From Phyllobacterium endophyticum (lineage in GTDB: Bacteria > Pseudomonadota > Alphaproteobacteria > Rhizobiales > Rhizobiaceae): DNA of 64,000 nucleotides. Shown here piece after piece: positions 1 through 8,913 of the stretch; the stretch's first letter is position 1; each line of letters begins with the position of its first letter. The notes beneath the pieces were generated by a model that saw only the letters and a program-made list of their open reading frames with translations, searched no databases and had not been told where the DNA came from. The stretch lies in the NCBI RefSeq assembly GCF_003010935.1, contig NZ_PGGN01000006.1:62001-126000 (forward strand). The letters run 5' to 3'. Both the position numbers and the translations under genes were made by a program.

Positions 1-310
1 TGTGGTCGAGCAGGCGGAAATCCTGGAAGACAACGCCGATCCGCCGCCGCAGCAGCGGCATTTCCTTCGACGAAATCGTCGCGATATCCTTGCCGAATAC
101 GTTGATCAGGCCGCGCGTCGGCTTCAGCGTCATGAACAACAGGCGCAGCAGGGATGTCTTGCCGGCGCCCGACGGGCCGGTCAGAAACTGGAACGACCTC
201 GGTGAAATGTGAAGGCTGACGTCGCGCAGAACCTCCGGACCCATTCCATACCGCAAACCGACATTCTCAAAGCGAATCAAGCGTAGCTTTCCGATCTCAT
301 ATCCATGCAT
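1..310 (-). CDS. ftsE: Cell division ATP-binding protein FtsE (5' part only)
   Basis: This is the start of an ABC-type ATPase that leaves the window at base 1. About 103 residues are visible. They include a Walker A motif GPSGAGKTS and a Q-loop VFQDFRLLD, with the spacing expected for FtsE, the ATPase partner of membrane protein FtsX; FtsEX controls septal peptidoglycan hydrolysis at division. The ATG at 310 gives a short N-terminal extension. A TTG at 280 would give the N-terminus (IRFENVGLRYG) usual for rhizobial FtsE, and GGAAAG lies just ahead of it, so TTG 280 may be the true start. It is divergent from the gene at 464. The family is clear; the start is not. Confidence 0.88.
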   Translation of the reverse strand, partial: MHGYEIGKLRLIRFENVGLRYGMGPEVLRDVSLHISPRSFQFLTGPSGAGKTSLLRLLFMTLKPTRGLINVFGKDIATISSKEMPLLRRRIGVVFQDFRLLDH

Positions 311-463
311 GTTCTATTTTGTGTGGATCGCTTTGACCACCCATCAAACGCGCTCAGTTGTGACCGAAACATTAATTTTTATCGGTTACGGTTCGCCATG
401 ATTCGGAACAAGTTGCCTGCATGATGGAGGCTGCCCGAAAAACCGTTCGCAAAGATCGATACC

Positions 464-844
464 ATGGAAGCCAACGACAATCCGCAATCTGCCTCCACCT
501 CGTCCACCGGCGAAGCCGCTTCCTGCATGGACAGAGACGGTGCCGAGGACGCGAGCTTCGAAAGCCTGGCGCCGCGCCGTGCCAGCAGTCAAGCGGGTGC
601 TGATACGTGGCAGCTTCTGTTGCCGAGCGACGAGGCGATGACGATATTGCAGGCTTCGGAAACAGCCGGCAGACGTGCGCCCGGTTTCGGTTATTGGCTA
701 ATGGTCGCTCTGGTTGCAGGATCGGTCTTCTGGATTTCGGGCGGTCACGTCTTGGTCGCGAACGGCCCGTCCGCAAGCGCACCGATGATCGATGCATCCA
801 TGACAACGGGGTCGATCGAGCACGGGAACGAACCGGCCCGCTAG
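464..844 (+). CDS. Hypothetical single-pass membrane protein
   Basis: I do not recognise a characterised family. The 126-residue protein has a polar, Ser/Ala/Asp-rich N-terminal half, one predicted membrane segment at about residues 75-95 (YWLMVALVAGSVFWISGG) and a short polar tail. It lies divergent from ftsE, a position where rhizobia often carry a zinc-ribbon MJ0042-type membrane protein. No paired-cysteine zinc ribbon is visible here, so any relation would be to the membrane part only. An antisense frame of similar length overlaps it but has no membrane segment and an arginine-rich composition. Existence is moderately supported; function is unknown. Confidence 0.5.
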   Translation: MEANDNPQSASTSSTGEAASCMDRDGAEDASFESLAPRRASSQAGADTWQLLLPSDEAMTILQASETAGRRAPGFGYWLMVALVAGSVFWISGGHVLVANGPSASAPMIDASMTTGSIEHGNEPAR

Positions 845-1001
845 GTCTAAACCCTGGAGTTTCGAGCGACCTGGCTGCAAAACTCGCATGACCTGAATTT
901 TGGACCGGCACTGGATTTGCCGGCAGCGATCGGGCTATAGCGGTTGCAGTCAGGGCCGCCACGGCAGAATATCCTTCGGGCTCTCAATCAGGAAGAACTG
1001 C

Positions 1002-1538
1002 ATGCCAAAAGTCGGCGGTAAGAATATTGACGTACTTTTCAGCGCCGAGACCATCGCGGCACGGAATCTCGAGCTGGCGAAGGCAATCGTAGCGCGCAAT
1101 TTCGAAAACTTGCTGGTCATCTCCATCCTCAAGGGATCGTTCATTTTTGCCGCCGACCTCATCCGCGCCATGCATGATGCAGGAGCGGAGCCGGACGTGG
1201 AGTTCATCACGGTCTCGAGCTACGGCAAGGGCACCGAGAGCACCGAGGTGCGGCTTCTCCGGGATATAGACAGCGACGTGCACGGCCGCGACGTGCTGTT
1301 GATCGACGACATTCTCGAATCGGGAAAGACACTGAAATTCACCCGCGAGCTGATGCTGCAGCGCGGCGCCCGCAGCGTTTCGATCGCCGTTCTTCTCGAC
1401 AAGAGCGTCAAGCGGAAGACCGACATAGAGGCCGATTTCAAGGGCTTCGAATGCCCGGATTATTTTGTCGTGGGATATGGCATGGATGTCGGCCACTCTT
1501 TCCGGCAACTGCCCTATGTGGGTGTAGTCACCGAGTAG
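1002..1538 (+). CDS. hpt: Hypoxanthine phosphoribosyltransferase
   Basis: This 178-residue type I phosphoribosyltransferase should convert hypoxanthine (and guanine) plus PRPP to IMP/GMP in purine salvage. The PRPP-binding signature VLLIDDILESGKT is present near residue 100, with the LKGSFIF loop nearer the N-terminus and VGYGMD near the C-terminus, all typical of Hpt. The start at 1002 is chosen because AGGAAG lies about 7 nt upstream; an in-frame extension back to 900 has no such signal and a non-family N-terminus. It is convergent with the TIGR02302 gene. Length is normal for the family. Confidence 0.95.
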   Translation: MPKVGGKNIDVLFSAETIAARNLELAKAIVARNFENLLVISILKGSFIFAADLIRAMHDAGAEPDVEFITVSSYGKGTESTEVRLLRDIDSDVHGRDVLLIDDILESGKTLKFTRELMLQRGARSVSIAVLLDKSVKRKTDIEADFKGFECPDYFVVGYGMDVGHSFRQLPYVGVVTE

Positions 1539-1552
1539 CTTGCGATGTCGAT

Positions 1553-1567
1553 CTCCCCCCTTGTGGG
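1553..1567. repeat. Short intergenic repeat, copy A, in an imperfect hairpin
   Basis: The 15-mer CTCCCCCCTTGTGGG between the convergent hpt and TIGR02302 genes recurs exactly at 4384-4398. CTCCC here can pair with GGGAG at 1565-1569. The hairpin may also mark the end of both transcripts, although there is no T-run. Confidence 0.5.
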
Positions 1568-1590
1568 AGAGATGATCGGCATCCGCGGTG

Positions 1591-4155
1591 TCAATCGAAT
1601 TTCAGCAATCTCTCGAGATATTCTTTTTCCATTTGCGGGCTGAGGGCGTTGCCGAGGCGTTTGCGAATTTCTTCGAGGATTTCGCGCGCCCGCTGAATAT
1701 CCAGTTCTTGCGGCACCATGTTCTTGGAATCGTCGACGAATTCACCGGTGGCGCGCTGGCGTCCGAGGGGATCGAGCCTGCCGTTTTGCTGCTGCTGTCC
1801 GTTGGGTCCGCCGGTCTGGCCTTCCTGACCCATCGCCTGCTGCATCTGCTTCATCATGTCCTGTCCGCCGCGGCGCAGGGCATCGAGCGCATTGCTCTCC
1901 TTGTCGAGCGCCTGGCCGCCATCGGCCTGGCCCAGCGCCTTGCCTGCCTCGCCCATCGACTTGTTGGCATCGCCAAAACCCTCGCCGGGGTTGATACCCA
2001 GACCCTTCAGGTCCTTCATCATCTGCTCCAGGTCAGACTGCACCTTGCCCTGCCCTTCTTGCAGGCCGCGCAGGGCCTTGGCGATATCCTCTTCGGACAT
2101 CTGGCCCTGTTGTCCCTCCTGGCCGTTTTGCCCCTGCTGTCCCTGGTCCTGCTGCATGCCGTTCTGACGCTGCTGCTCCAGCCGGTGGGTCTTGTTCATC
2201 AGGTCCTGCTGGCGCCGCATCAATTCGCCCAGCTTGTTCATCTGCTCCTTCATCGGGCCTTGCTGGCCCTGCTGATTTTGCTGCTGCTGGCCCATCTGCA
2301 GGTTGTTCATCATGTTTTCAAGCTCGGAGAGAAGCTGCTGCGCCTGATCCTTCGCGCCCTGCTTGGCCAGATCCTCGATACGGTCGAGCATCTTGTCTAT
2401 GTCTTCCTGCCGCAGTTCCTGCATGTTCGGATTTGGCAGCTGGGCCATGTTCGGGTTCTTCTGCGCTTTCTCGGCAAATTCACGCAGGTACTCGTTCATC
2501 GCCTCGCGCAGTTCCGTCATGCGCTTTTCGATTTCCTCCTGGCTTGCCCCCTGCTCGATAGCCTGTTTCAACGCCTCCTGTGCCTGGCGCAGACGCCTTT
2601 CAGCATCCGAGAGAGCGCCATCCTCGATGCCGCGCGCGACCTGCCACATATAGGCAACGACATCGCGCAACTGGTCGTCGCTGCGAGCGAGATTGAGTCG
2701 CGAGCGCACACTGCGCAGCGCGAGATAGTGAGAAGCATTCTTGATGGTCTCTTCCGGCCAGATCGTGATCGCATCCACCATGTCGAGAACAGCCGGCTTG
2801 GCATTGGCGTCCAGCGCCAGAATACGCCTCTGTTCGATGACAGCCTTCGCCAGCGGATTGGCGAAGGGGCGCTCGGGCATGACCAGCATCTTGGTCTCGC
2901 TCCTCGCCTCCTGCTTCGCGTCGTCAGTCGCGACAAGGGTCATCCGGATTTCGGATCCCGCCCATGGATGTTCGGTAAGATCCTTGGTGGTCTTGGTTTC
3001 CTTGGGCTGGTCGCCCCGCCGCGGCATGGCCAGTGGCAGTTCAGGCGCCTTGAAAAGCGGGCGGGCGTTCTTGTCCGCCGGCAGTGACTGTTCGATCTGC
3101 GCCACGGCGCTTGCCGCGCCATAATCATCCTTGATCTCGTAGGAAACCTCCATCGTGCCATTGGCAGCACTCGAAGGTTCTTTGGTGAAACGGATCGACG
3201 GCGGCTGGTCGGGCGTCACCGCAAACGTCCAGCCTGCAAGCACATTGCCATCGTCGGACAGGCTTACCGAACTATCGACCTTTATCGGCATTTCGAAATT
3301 CTTTGGACGTGCTTTGGCCGTTGCCGGGTTTTCCTCCGTCTTGCCCTGTTCCTTCGCGGCGATATCGGCTGCGTCACCGTCCATCGTCGTCTGCGTGACC
3401 TTCTCGGACCCGCTGCCGCCAATGATGCGAACGACCAGCGTACTATCCTGCGGAACGGTAAACTGCTTTTCCTCGGCATTGGCTGCGGATGTCAGAAACA
3501 GCGGCGCACGCCCGGTATAGCGCGGCGGTGTTATCCACGCGTCTATGCGCGGCGGAACCGCTTCGCTCTTGCTGTGACTGCGAAACGCATCGCTTATCCG
3601 CCCGCCAAGGGGTCCACCGGAAAAGGCAAAGGCGATGACGAGAAACAGCCCGATGACACCGCGCACGGCCCAGGGATCACGCTCTGGAATACGGGTCTGC
3701 GGCAGGCCGCTCTTCAGGTTGTTGATGCGCTCCGCCATGCGCTTGCGGTGTTCGTCCCACAGCGCCTGTGCAAATGGATCGATGGTCCTGTTGGCGAGTT
3801 CTTCCGATTGTACGCTGATCGGCTGGTGATCCAGCTCATTGACCTTTTCAAGCCGTCGGCTGATTTCCCCATGATCCGGAAGCCGGAATTTCAGCAGGAG
3901 ATAAAGGCAGGCGGGCACGCAAAGAGCAAAAAGCGCCAGCAGGCCCAGGCGCAGGACATCTGGAACGATCCGGAAAATACCAAACCAGGACAGGCACAGG
4001 AAAACCGCGATTGCCAATAGAAGCGGCAGCACCAGCGGCCACAAACGCTCGAAAACAACGGTCAACCACGTGGACAAACGAAGGCGATCGATACTCCTGA
4101 AAATATCGAACCTGAACCTGATCGCGTCCCCCTGTTCGGGTTGTTGATCGGTCAT
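1591..4155 (-). CDS. TIGR02302/DUF4175 family membrane protein
   Basis: This 854-residue protein matches the TIGR02302 family found in rhizobia and relatives; no biochemical role is established. Two hydrophobic segments lie near the N-terminus (about residues 35-80) and a third follows near 150 (VIGLFLVIAFAF). A large soluble, probably periplasmic domain follows, then a strongly Gln/Met/Gly-rich region at about residues 600-800 that is likely coiled or disordered. The start at 4155 (MTDQQPEQ) is preferred to the longer frame from 4209 because residues before it have no family character. It lies between convergent hpt and a spacer leading to lysA. The long open frame on the opposite strand (1588-3087) is a composition shadow of the Gln-rich region. 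Confidence 0.85.
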   Translation of the reverse strand: MTDQQPEQGDAIRFRFDIFRSIDRLRLSTWLTVVFERLWPLVLPLLLAIAVFLCLSWFGIFRIVPDVLRLGLLALFALCVPACLYLLLKFRLPDHGEISRRLEKVNELDHQPISVQSEELANRTIDPFAQALWDEHRKRMAERINNLKSGLPQTRIPERDPWAVRGVIGLFLVIAFAFSGGPLGGRISDAFRSHSKSEAVPPRIDAWITPPRYTGRAPLFLTSAANAEEKQFTVPQDSTLVVRIIGGSGSEKVTQTTMDGDAADIAAKEQGKTEENPATAKARPKNFEMPIKVDSSVSLSDDGNVLAGWTFAVTPDQPPSIRFTKEPSSAANGTMEVSYEIKDDYGAASAVAQIEQSLPADKNARPLFKAPELPLAMPRRGDQPKETKTTKDLTEHPWAGSEIRMTLVATDDAKQEARSETKMLVMPERPFANPLAKAVIEQRRILALDANAKPAVLDMVDAITIWPEETIKNASHYLALRSVRSRLNLARSDDQLRDVVAYMWQVARGIEDGALSDAERRLRQAQEALKQAIEQGASQEEIEKRMTELREAMNEYLREFAEKAQKNPNMAQLPNPNMQELRQEDIDKMLDRIEDLAKQGAKDQAQQLLSELENMMNNLQMGQQQQNQQGQQGPMKEQMNKLGELMRRQQDLMNKTHRLEQQRQNGMQQDQGQQGQNGQEGQQGQMSEEDIAKALRGLQEGQGKVQSDLEQMMKDLKGLGINPGEGFGDANKSMGEAGKALGQADGGQALDKESNALDALRRGGQDMMKQMQQAMGQEGQTGGPNGQQQQNGRLDPLGRQRATGEFVDDSKNMVPQELDIQRAREILEEIRKRLGNALSPQMEKEYLERLLKFD

Positions 4156-4383
4156 GCGCGCTCCATCTCGCCGGTATCGAAAGGTATCGGCCTCCCCTGA
4201 CAATACCATTCATCATGGCAAAGGCGAGGCCTTGGGATCAAAAAGCGATCATAGTTTTGTGTAGAGGCGAAATTGGCCTCCCCGCCGCTTCGCTCTGTCC
4301 CTTCCCACATGGCAGGGCCAGGCGCTAGCTCATCTATCCCAGAGAATTGCATGAACGTGCATTGATGGTGCACCGGTCCCGCC

Positions 4384-4436
4384 CTCCCCCCTTGTGGGTA
4401 GGGAGGCTGCGTAGCAGCAGGGAAGGGTCTATTCGA
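4384..4436. repeat. Dispersed intergenic repeat, copy B
   Basis: The block starts with the same 15-mer (CTCCCCCCTTGTGGG) seen at 1553-1567 and continues through GTAGGGAGGCTGCGTAGCAGCAGGGAAGGGTC, containing the imperfect inverted pair GCTGCGTAGCAGC. It sits downstream of lysA in the 287-base lysA/TIGR02302 spacer, in which I see nothing else. This looks like a rhizobial-type palindromic intergenic element. Function is unknown. Confidence 0.5.
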
Positions 4437-4442
4437 GGAATG

Positions 4443-5708
4443 CTAAAGCCACTCCGGAATGGAATCCAGTCCGATCAGCTCATCATAGGTCGTGCGCGGG
4501 CGCACCACATGGAACAGGTCGCCGTTCACCAGCACCTCTGGCACGAGAAGGCGGGTGTTGTATGTTCCCGCCTGCACGGCGCCATAGGCGCCCGCCGTCC
4601 CGATGGCGATCAGGTCGCCGGGTGCCGGGCGCGGCAAATCACGGTCAAGGCCGAGATAATCCCCGGTTTCGCAGACCGGACCGACCACATCCCCGCGGAT
4701 GCGCGGAGCATTGGCGCCGGGCTCCTTGACTGGATGCATGATGTGGAACGCATCGTAGAGCGTCGGCCGGATAAGATCGTTCATCGCCGCATCGACGATG
4801 ACGAAGTTCCTTGCGTCGCCTTCCTTGAGATAGATGACCTCGGTAACCAGAATTCCAGCGTTGCCGACGATGAGGCGGCCTGGCTCGAAGATGGTTTTCA
4901 GGCCCAGCGGCTTGATATGCTTCTGCACGATCTGCGCATAGGCGTCGGGAAGCGGCGGCGGGTTGTTATCGAAATGGTAGGGAATGCCAAGGCCGCCGCC
5001 GAGATCGACATGCTTGATGTCGTGACCGTCCGCCTGCAACTGCGCCACCAGTTCGGCCAGCAGCCTGAAAGCATTGTCGAACGGCTCGAGATCGGTGATC
5101 TGGCTGCCGATATGCATGTCGACGCCGGTGACCTTGAGGCCGGGCAGTAGGGAAGCACGCGCATAGATGGCGCTGGCCTTCGCCAGCGGAATTCCGAACT
5201 TGTTCTCGGATTTCCCCGTCGAGATCTTCTTGTGGGTCTTGGCATCGACATCCGGGTTGATGCGTAGCGATACCGGGGCGATTTTTCCGGCAGCAACGGC
5301 GCGCGCCGAGAGCATTTCTAGTTCCGGCTCGGATTCGACATTGAAACAATGGATCCCCGCGGCCAGGGCAAAATCCATCTCGCCCTGTTTCTTGCCGACG
5401 CCGGAAAAGACGATCTTGCCTGCAGGGATGCCTGCGGCGAGTGCCCGGCGCATTTCACCCTCCGAAACCACGTCGGCGCCCGAACCGAGGCGAGCCAGCG
5501 TCTTCAGGACGGCCTGGTTGGAATTGGCTTTCAGCGCATAGGCGACAAGCGTGTCCATGTCGGCGAATGCTGCCGAGAAAACCTTGAAATGCCGCTCGAT
5601 CGTCGCCGTCGAATAGCAATAGAAGGGGGTTCCGACCGCCTTGGCGATATCGGGAATGCTGACGCCCTCAGCATGAAGGACGCCGTCTCTGTAGCCGAAA
5701 TGATTCAC
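4443..5708 (-). CDS. lysA: Diaminopimelate decarboxylase
   Basis: This is a 421-residue fold-type III PLP enzyme that decarboxylates meso-diaminopimelate to L-lysine, the last step of lysine synthesis. The PLP lysine is K60 in VAYALKANSNQ. The glycine-rich phosphate loop (HVDLGGGLGIPYHF) and the C-terminal substrate motifs (EPGRLIVGNAG and the CETGD segment) are present. The length is normal. It lies just downstream of argH and a small lipoprotein gene on the same strand (gaps of 8 and about 80 bases), the usual rhizobial argH-lipoprotein-lysA order, so co-transcription is likely. Confidence 0.96.
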   Translation of the reverse strand: MNHFGYRDGVLHAEGVSIPDIAKAVGTPFYCYSTATIERHFKVFSAAFADMDTLVAYALKANSNQAVLKTLARLGSGADVVSEGEMRRALAAGIPAGKIVFSGVGKKQGEMDFALAAGIHCFNVESEPELEMLSARAVAAGKIAPVSLRINPDVDAKTHKKISTGKSENKFGIPLAKASAIYARASLLPGLKVTGVDMHIGSQITDLEPFDNAFRLLAELVAQLQADGHDIKHVDLGGGLGIPYHFDNNPPPLPDAYAQIVQKHIKPLGLKTIFEPGRLIVGNAGILVTEVIYLKEGDARNFVIVDAAMNDLIRPTLYDAFHIMHPVKEPGANAPRIRGDVVGPVCETGDYLGLDRDLPRPAPGDLIAIGTAGAYGAVQAGTYNTRLLVPEVLVNGDLFHVVRPRTTYDELIGLDSIPEWL

Positions 5709-5716
5709 TTATGTGC

Positions 5717-5902
5717 CTAGATCAATGGGTCGAGAATGAAGCGCTTGTCCTCAACGGGCGGTTTTACCGTCTTCGGCTCGCCGGGCATGGTCGTGACGGA
5801 GGCTGGCGGCAATTCCGGATCGCCTTTCCGGCCACATGCCGAAACAGCGCTTGCGATTGCAATCGACATCACAATTGTCGTCAAAAAAGAACGGCTCGTC
5901 AT
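5717..5902 (-). CDS. Small LptM-like lipoprotein
   Basis: The 61-residue product has a lipoprotein signal peptide: an N-terminal SRSF stretch, a hydrophobic core (TTIVMSIAIASAV) and a lipobox ending in Cys23, followed by GRKGDPELPP. This short Cys-Gly-x-Lys-Gly-Pro pattern is typical of the YifL/LptM small lipoproteins. In enterobacteria LptM helps mature the LptD-LptE lipopolysaccharide translocon. Placement between argH and lysA is conserved in alphaproteobacteria. A role in LPS export here is inference; the lipoprotein nature is seen directly. Confidence 0.8.
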   Translation of the reverse strand: MTSRSFLTTIVMSIAIASAVSACGRKGDPELPPASVTTMPGEPKTVKPPVEDKRFILDPLI

Positions 5903-5981
5903 AAGTTTTATCCCGAATAGCGTTTACTCTGTCTAGCGTATGAAGGCGCGCTTTGCACCCCCATCGCCAACCGATTATGGT

Positions 5982-7382
5982 TTAGAGTTTCCCGAGGCGT
6001 TTTTGCCAGAACCTGATCTGGCGTCGTACCTCGCCCGGGGCGGTCCCCCCATAGGATTTTCTGCTGCGCACCGACTTGTCGATCGTCAGGTAGCCGAACA
6101 CGGCATCCGTTATTCCGGGATGTATCGCCTGCATATCCTCGAGCGCCAGCTTGCCCAGGTCGACCTTCTGCCGCTCCGCCAGCGCCACCGCTCGTCCGGT
6201 TACGTGATGCGCCTCGCGGAAAGGCAGGCCAAGCTCGCGCACCAGCCAGTCTGCAAGGTCGGTCGCGGTGGAATAACCGGAACCCGCCGCCTTCTTCATC
6301 GCGGCGGTGTTGATGGTCATGTCACCGACCATGCCGGTCATCGCGGCGATGGCGAGTTCCAGCGTTTCCGCCGCATCGAAGACCGCTTCCTTGTCTTCCT
6401 GCATGTCCTTCGAATAGGTCAGCGGCAGGCCTTTCATCACGGTGAGCAGCCCGACGAGAGACCCGGTTATGCGGCCTGTCTTGGCACGTACGAGTTCCGC
6501 CGCATCCGGGTTCTTTTTCTGCGGCATGATCGACGAGCCCGTCGAGAAACTGTCGGACAGCCGCACGAAACCGAATTGCGGCGTCGACCAGATGACGATT
6601 TCCTCGGCAAGCCGTGACAGGTGCGTCGCGGTGATTGCGGCAGTCGAGAGAAATTCCAGCGCATAGTCGCGGTCCGAAACACTGTCGAGCGAATTGCGTG
6701 TCGGTTCCCGGAAGCCGAGCGCCTTGGCGGTCATGTGCCGGTCGATCGGAAAGCCGGTTCCTGCGAGGGCGGCAGCGCCCAGCGGCGATTCGTCCATGCG
6801 CTCGATAGCGTCCCTCACCCGGCTCAGATCGCGGCCGAACATTTCGACATAGGCCATGCAATGATGCCCGAACGTCACCGGCTGGGCCGTCTGCAGATGC
6901 GTGAACCCCGGCATCAAGGTCGTGGCATGCTCGGCGGCGCGTTTCAAGAAAGCTTCGATGAGCATTTTCAACGCTATCGCAGTTTTCTCGAACTCAGCCT
7001 TCACCCAAAGCCGGAAATCAACGGCAACCTGGTCATTGCGCGATCGGGCCGTGTGCAACCGGCCGGCCGGCGCACCGATCAATTCGGCCAGTCTCGACTC
7101 GATATTCATGTGAATGTCTTCGAGCTTGCGCGAAAAAATGAACTTTCCCGTCTCTATCTCTGACAATATCGTGTTCAGGCCCTTTGCGATCTTGTCGTGG
7201 TCGTCGCCTGAGATTATGCCGGTTTTCGCAAGCATGGCTGCATGGGCAAGCGAACCCTGGATGTCCTGGGCGTAGAGTTTCTGGTCGAAGCCGATGGAAG
7301 CGTTGATCTCTTCCATGATGGCGGCAGGACCGGAAGCAAAACGGCCTCCCCACATTTCATTGCTGTTCTTCTTGTCGGACAT
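5982..7382 (-). CDS. argH: Argininosuccinate lyase
   Basis: The 466-residue enzyme cleaves argininosuccinate to arginine and fumarate, the final step of arginine synthesis. The family signature [12 protein letters not shown], holding the catalytic serine loop, is intact, as are the substrate motifs MWGGRF near the N-terminus and HTARSRNDQ in the first third. The start at 7382 ([13 protein letters not shown]) matches the family; the frame stays open 65 codons further upstream but that part is antisense to the divergent tlpA gene. The start codons of argH and tlpA are about 36 bases apart, so they share a compact divergent promoter region. Confidence 0.96.
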   Translation of the reverse strand: MSDKKNSNEMWGGRFASGPAAIMEEINASIGFDQKLYAQDIQGSLAHAAMLAKTGIISGDDHDKIAKGLNTILSEIETGKFIFSRKLEDIHMNIESRLAELIGAPAGRLHTARSRNDQVAVDFRLWVKAEFEKTAIALKMLIEAFLKRAAEHATTLMPGFTHLQTAQPVTFGHHCMAYVEMFGRDLSRVRDAIERMDESPLGAAALAGTGFPIDRHMTAKALGFREPTRNSLDSVSDRDYALEFLSTAAITATHLSRLAEEIVIWSTPQFGFVRLSDSFSTGSSIMPQKKNPDAAELVRAKTGRITGSLVGLLTVMKGLPLTYSKDMQEDKEAVFDAAETLELAIAAMTGMVGDMTINTAAMKKAAGSGYSTATDLADWLVRELGLPFREAHHVTGRAVALAERQKVDLGKLALEDMQAIHPGITDAVFGYLTIDKSVRSRKSYGGTAPGEVRRQIRFWQKRLGKL

Positions 7383-7418
7383 GAATTGCGCCTTGGGTGA
7401 GAAGCGAGACGGTGACAA

Positions 7419-8096
7419 ATGACGGACGGCCACGAAATTCAGAAAACGCCACGGAGCGGCAGCAGGAAAATCATTCTCCTTGCAGGGCTCGCAGGCATCG
7501 TTGCCGGTGCGGTTGCGGTATACGTGATGGAGCGGCCCTCTGGCAATATTGTCGCCGGGACAAATCCGGCTGATCAATGCGCCATGAAAACTGCTGATGC
7601 CAGGAAGCTGGACAGCGCGGCAGTCGGTGCCGTTGCGGCCATGCGCGGCGCGGATACGCCCCAGTCGATGTCGGCCTTGACCTTCACCGCGCCCGACGGA
7701 AAGCCGGTTCGACTCGGCGACTTCAAGGGCAAGACGCTTCTCGTCAACCTGTGGGCGACATGGTGCGTGCCGTGCCGCGAGGAAATGCCTGCGCTCGATG
7801 CGCTGGAGACCAAGAAGGGCAGCGACAATTTTCAGGTCGTGACCATCAATATCGACACGGGCGACGACGAGAAGCCCAAGGCGTTTCTGAGCGAGATCGG
7901 CGTCAAGTCGTTGCAGCTATACCGCGATGCATCGATGGGCGTGTTCAACGATTTGAAGCGCAAGAATCTGGCCTTCGGCCTGCCTGTGACCATGCTCGTG
8001 GACAAGGATGGCTGCCAGATTGCGGCAATGAACGGGCCCGCGGACTGGTCCAGCGATGACGCCGCCCGTTTCGTCGAGACAGCGACGGGCCTCTAG
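7419..8096 (+). CDS. tlpA: TlpA-like membrane-anchored thiol:disulfide oxidoreductase
   Basis: This 225-residue protein has one N-terminal membrane anchor (about residues 18-38) and a thioredoxin-like periplasmic domain with the redox motif WCVPC at residues 115-119, preceded by LLVNLWAT. In rhizobia TlpA reduces periplasmic thiols for cytochrome oxidase copper-centre assembly. An N-proximal spacer with a lone Cys (about residue 54) is also visible. It is divergent from argH, a conserved arrangement. The general function is clear; the exact client protein is not shown by the sequence. Confidence 0.9.
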   Translation: MTDGHEIQKTPRSGSRKIILLAGLAGIVAGAVAVYVMERPSGNIVAGTNPADQCAMKTADARKLDSAAVGAVAAMRGADTPQSMSALTFTAPDGKPVRLGDFKGKTLLVNLWATWCVPCREEMPALDALETKKGSDNFQVVTINIDTGDDEKPKAFLSEIGVKSLQLYRDASMGVFNDLKRKNLAFGLPVTMLVDKDGCQIAAMNGPADWSSDDAARFVETATGL

Positions 8097-8143
8097 GCTG
8101 CAGGACCTGTCTGCCTGGATTCACGTCGAGGCGAGACGAAAAC

Positions 8144-8199
8144 GCTGATTCGCGCACCGGAGCACCGGGCAACGCTGTTTGCAGGCCGCATAGCGTGAA
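8144..8199. repeat. Dispersed rhizobial-type intergenic repeat, copy 1
   Basis: The spacer between convergent tlpA and the ChaC-like gene holds GCACCGGAGCACCGGG followed by TTGCAGGCCGCATAGCGTGAAT. The second part recurs as TTGCAGGCCGTCAGAGCGTGAAT at 15837-15859, and the ACCGGAGC part recurs at 11600-11640. These are degenerate copies of one family. Confidence 0.5.
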
Positions 8200-8718
8200 T
8201 CACCGGTCAACCGCCGCGACGACCGCCTCCATCCAGTGGTCGCGGATTTTCATCTTGTGCATATGCTCCAGCGTACTGTGTACATAGTCCTCGTTGCGGC
8301 CGGATTGACCAACCGAGCCGCGCACGGCAGCCGCGGCCTCATCGACGGAGAGCGCACCGGCATATTGTACGTGGTTGCGATCCACGACATAGGTCAGCGC
8401 CTCCACCTTGCGCCCGTCCTCCAGCCTGATACCCAGTCGCCGCTCGATATAGACATGCGTGACCAATTCGCGCTCGCGCAGATAGGCGACCACCTCATCT
8501 TCAAGATCGCCTGGCACGCGAAACGCCATCCCGAGACAGGATCCGCCGCGGTCGAGCCCGAGAACCAGCCCTGGGCGCTCGGGGGTTCCGCGGTGCACAT
8601 AGGATCGTACGCACAGCGCCCTGCGATAGCCATGCAGGCGCGCGTGCAGGGTCTCGACATGTGCAAAGCCGGGCTTCCACATCAGAGAGCCATAGCCAAA
8701 GACCCAAAAATCGCCCAT
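8200..8718 (-). CDS. ChaC-like gamma-glutamylcyclotransferase
   Basis: The 172-residue product begins FWVFGYGSLMWKPGF, the substrate-loop signature of the ChaC branch of gamma-glutamylcyclotransferases, which cleave glutathione to 5-oxoproline and Cys-Gly. The acidic YLRERELVTHVYIERR segment near residues 95-110 holds the conserved acidic residues of the family. The start at 8718 gives the family N-terminus directly. It is convergent with tlpA and divergent from the DUF2125 gene. The family is clear; substrate preference is inferred from ChaC. Confidence 0.88.
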   Translation of the reverse strand: MGDFWVFGYGSLMWKPGFAHVETLHARLHGYRRALCVRSYVHRGTPERPGLVLGLDRGGSCLGMAFRVPGDLEDEVVAYLRERELVTHVYIERRLGIRLEDGRKVEALTYVVDRNHVQYAGALSVDEAAAAVRGSVGQSGRNEDYVHSTLEHMHKMKIRDHWMEAVVAAVDR

Positions 8719-8796
8719 ATCCGTCCTGATAGATTTCTTTGATAGTGATTTGCCAGAAAGACCGTTCGAGATCGGCCCGGCGAGTCAACTGGTGTG

Positions 8797-8865
8797 GTTT
8801 TGTCGGGCCCGGAGCGCAGTGGACATCACGTCCATGAGCGCCGGAAACACAGAAAATCGCATCAG
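8797..8865. repeat. Dispersed intergenic repeat, copy 2
   Basis: This segment reads ..CCCGGAGCGCAGTGGAC..GTCCATGAGCGCCGGAAACACAGAAAATCGC... It has the same architecture as the block at 11598-11655: a CCGGAGCGCAG half, a small inverted repeat (TGGACATCACGTCCA), then a GAGCxCCGGA half and CAGAAAA. It lies directly upstream of the DUF2125 gene. Confidence 0.45.
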
Positions 8866-8913
8866 ATGACCGCCGGGTTGGATTGTCAACTGACCGATAG
8901 CGAGACCAGCACG

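Noticed and set aside
372..962. Arg/Ser-rich minus frame opposite the 464-844 membrane protein
   Set aside because: No domain, no signals; typical high-GC antisense frame.
1588..3087. Long + strand open frame of 499 codons
   Set aside because: Antisense to the Gln-rich part of the TIGR02302 gene; Leu-rich shadow of GC-rich codons, with no start signal or family.
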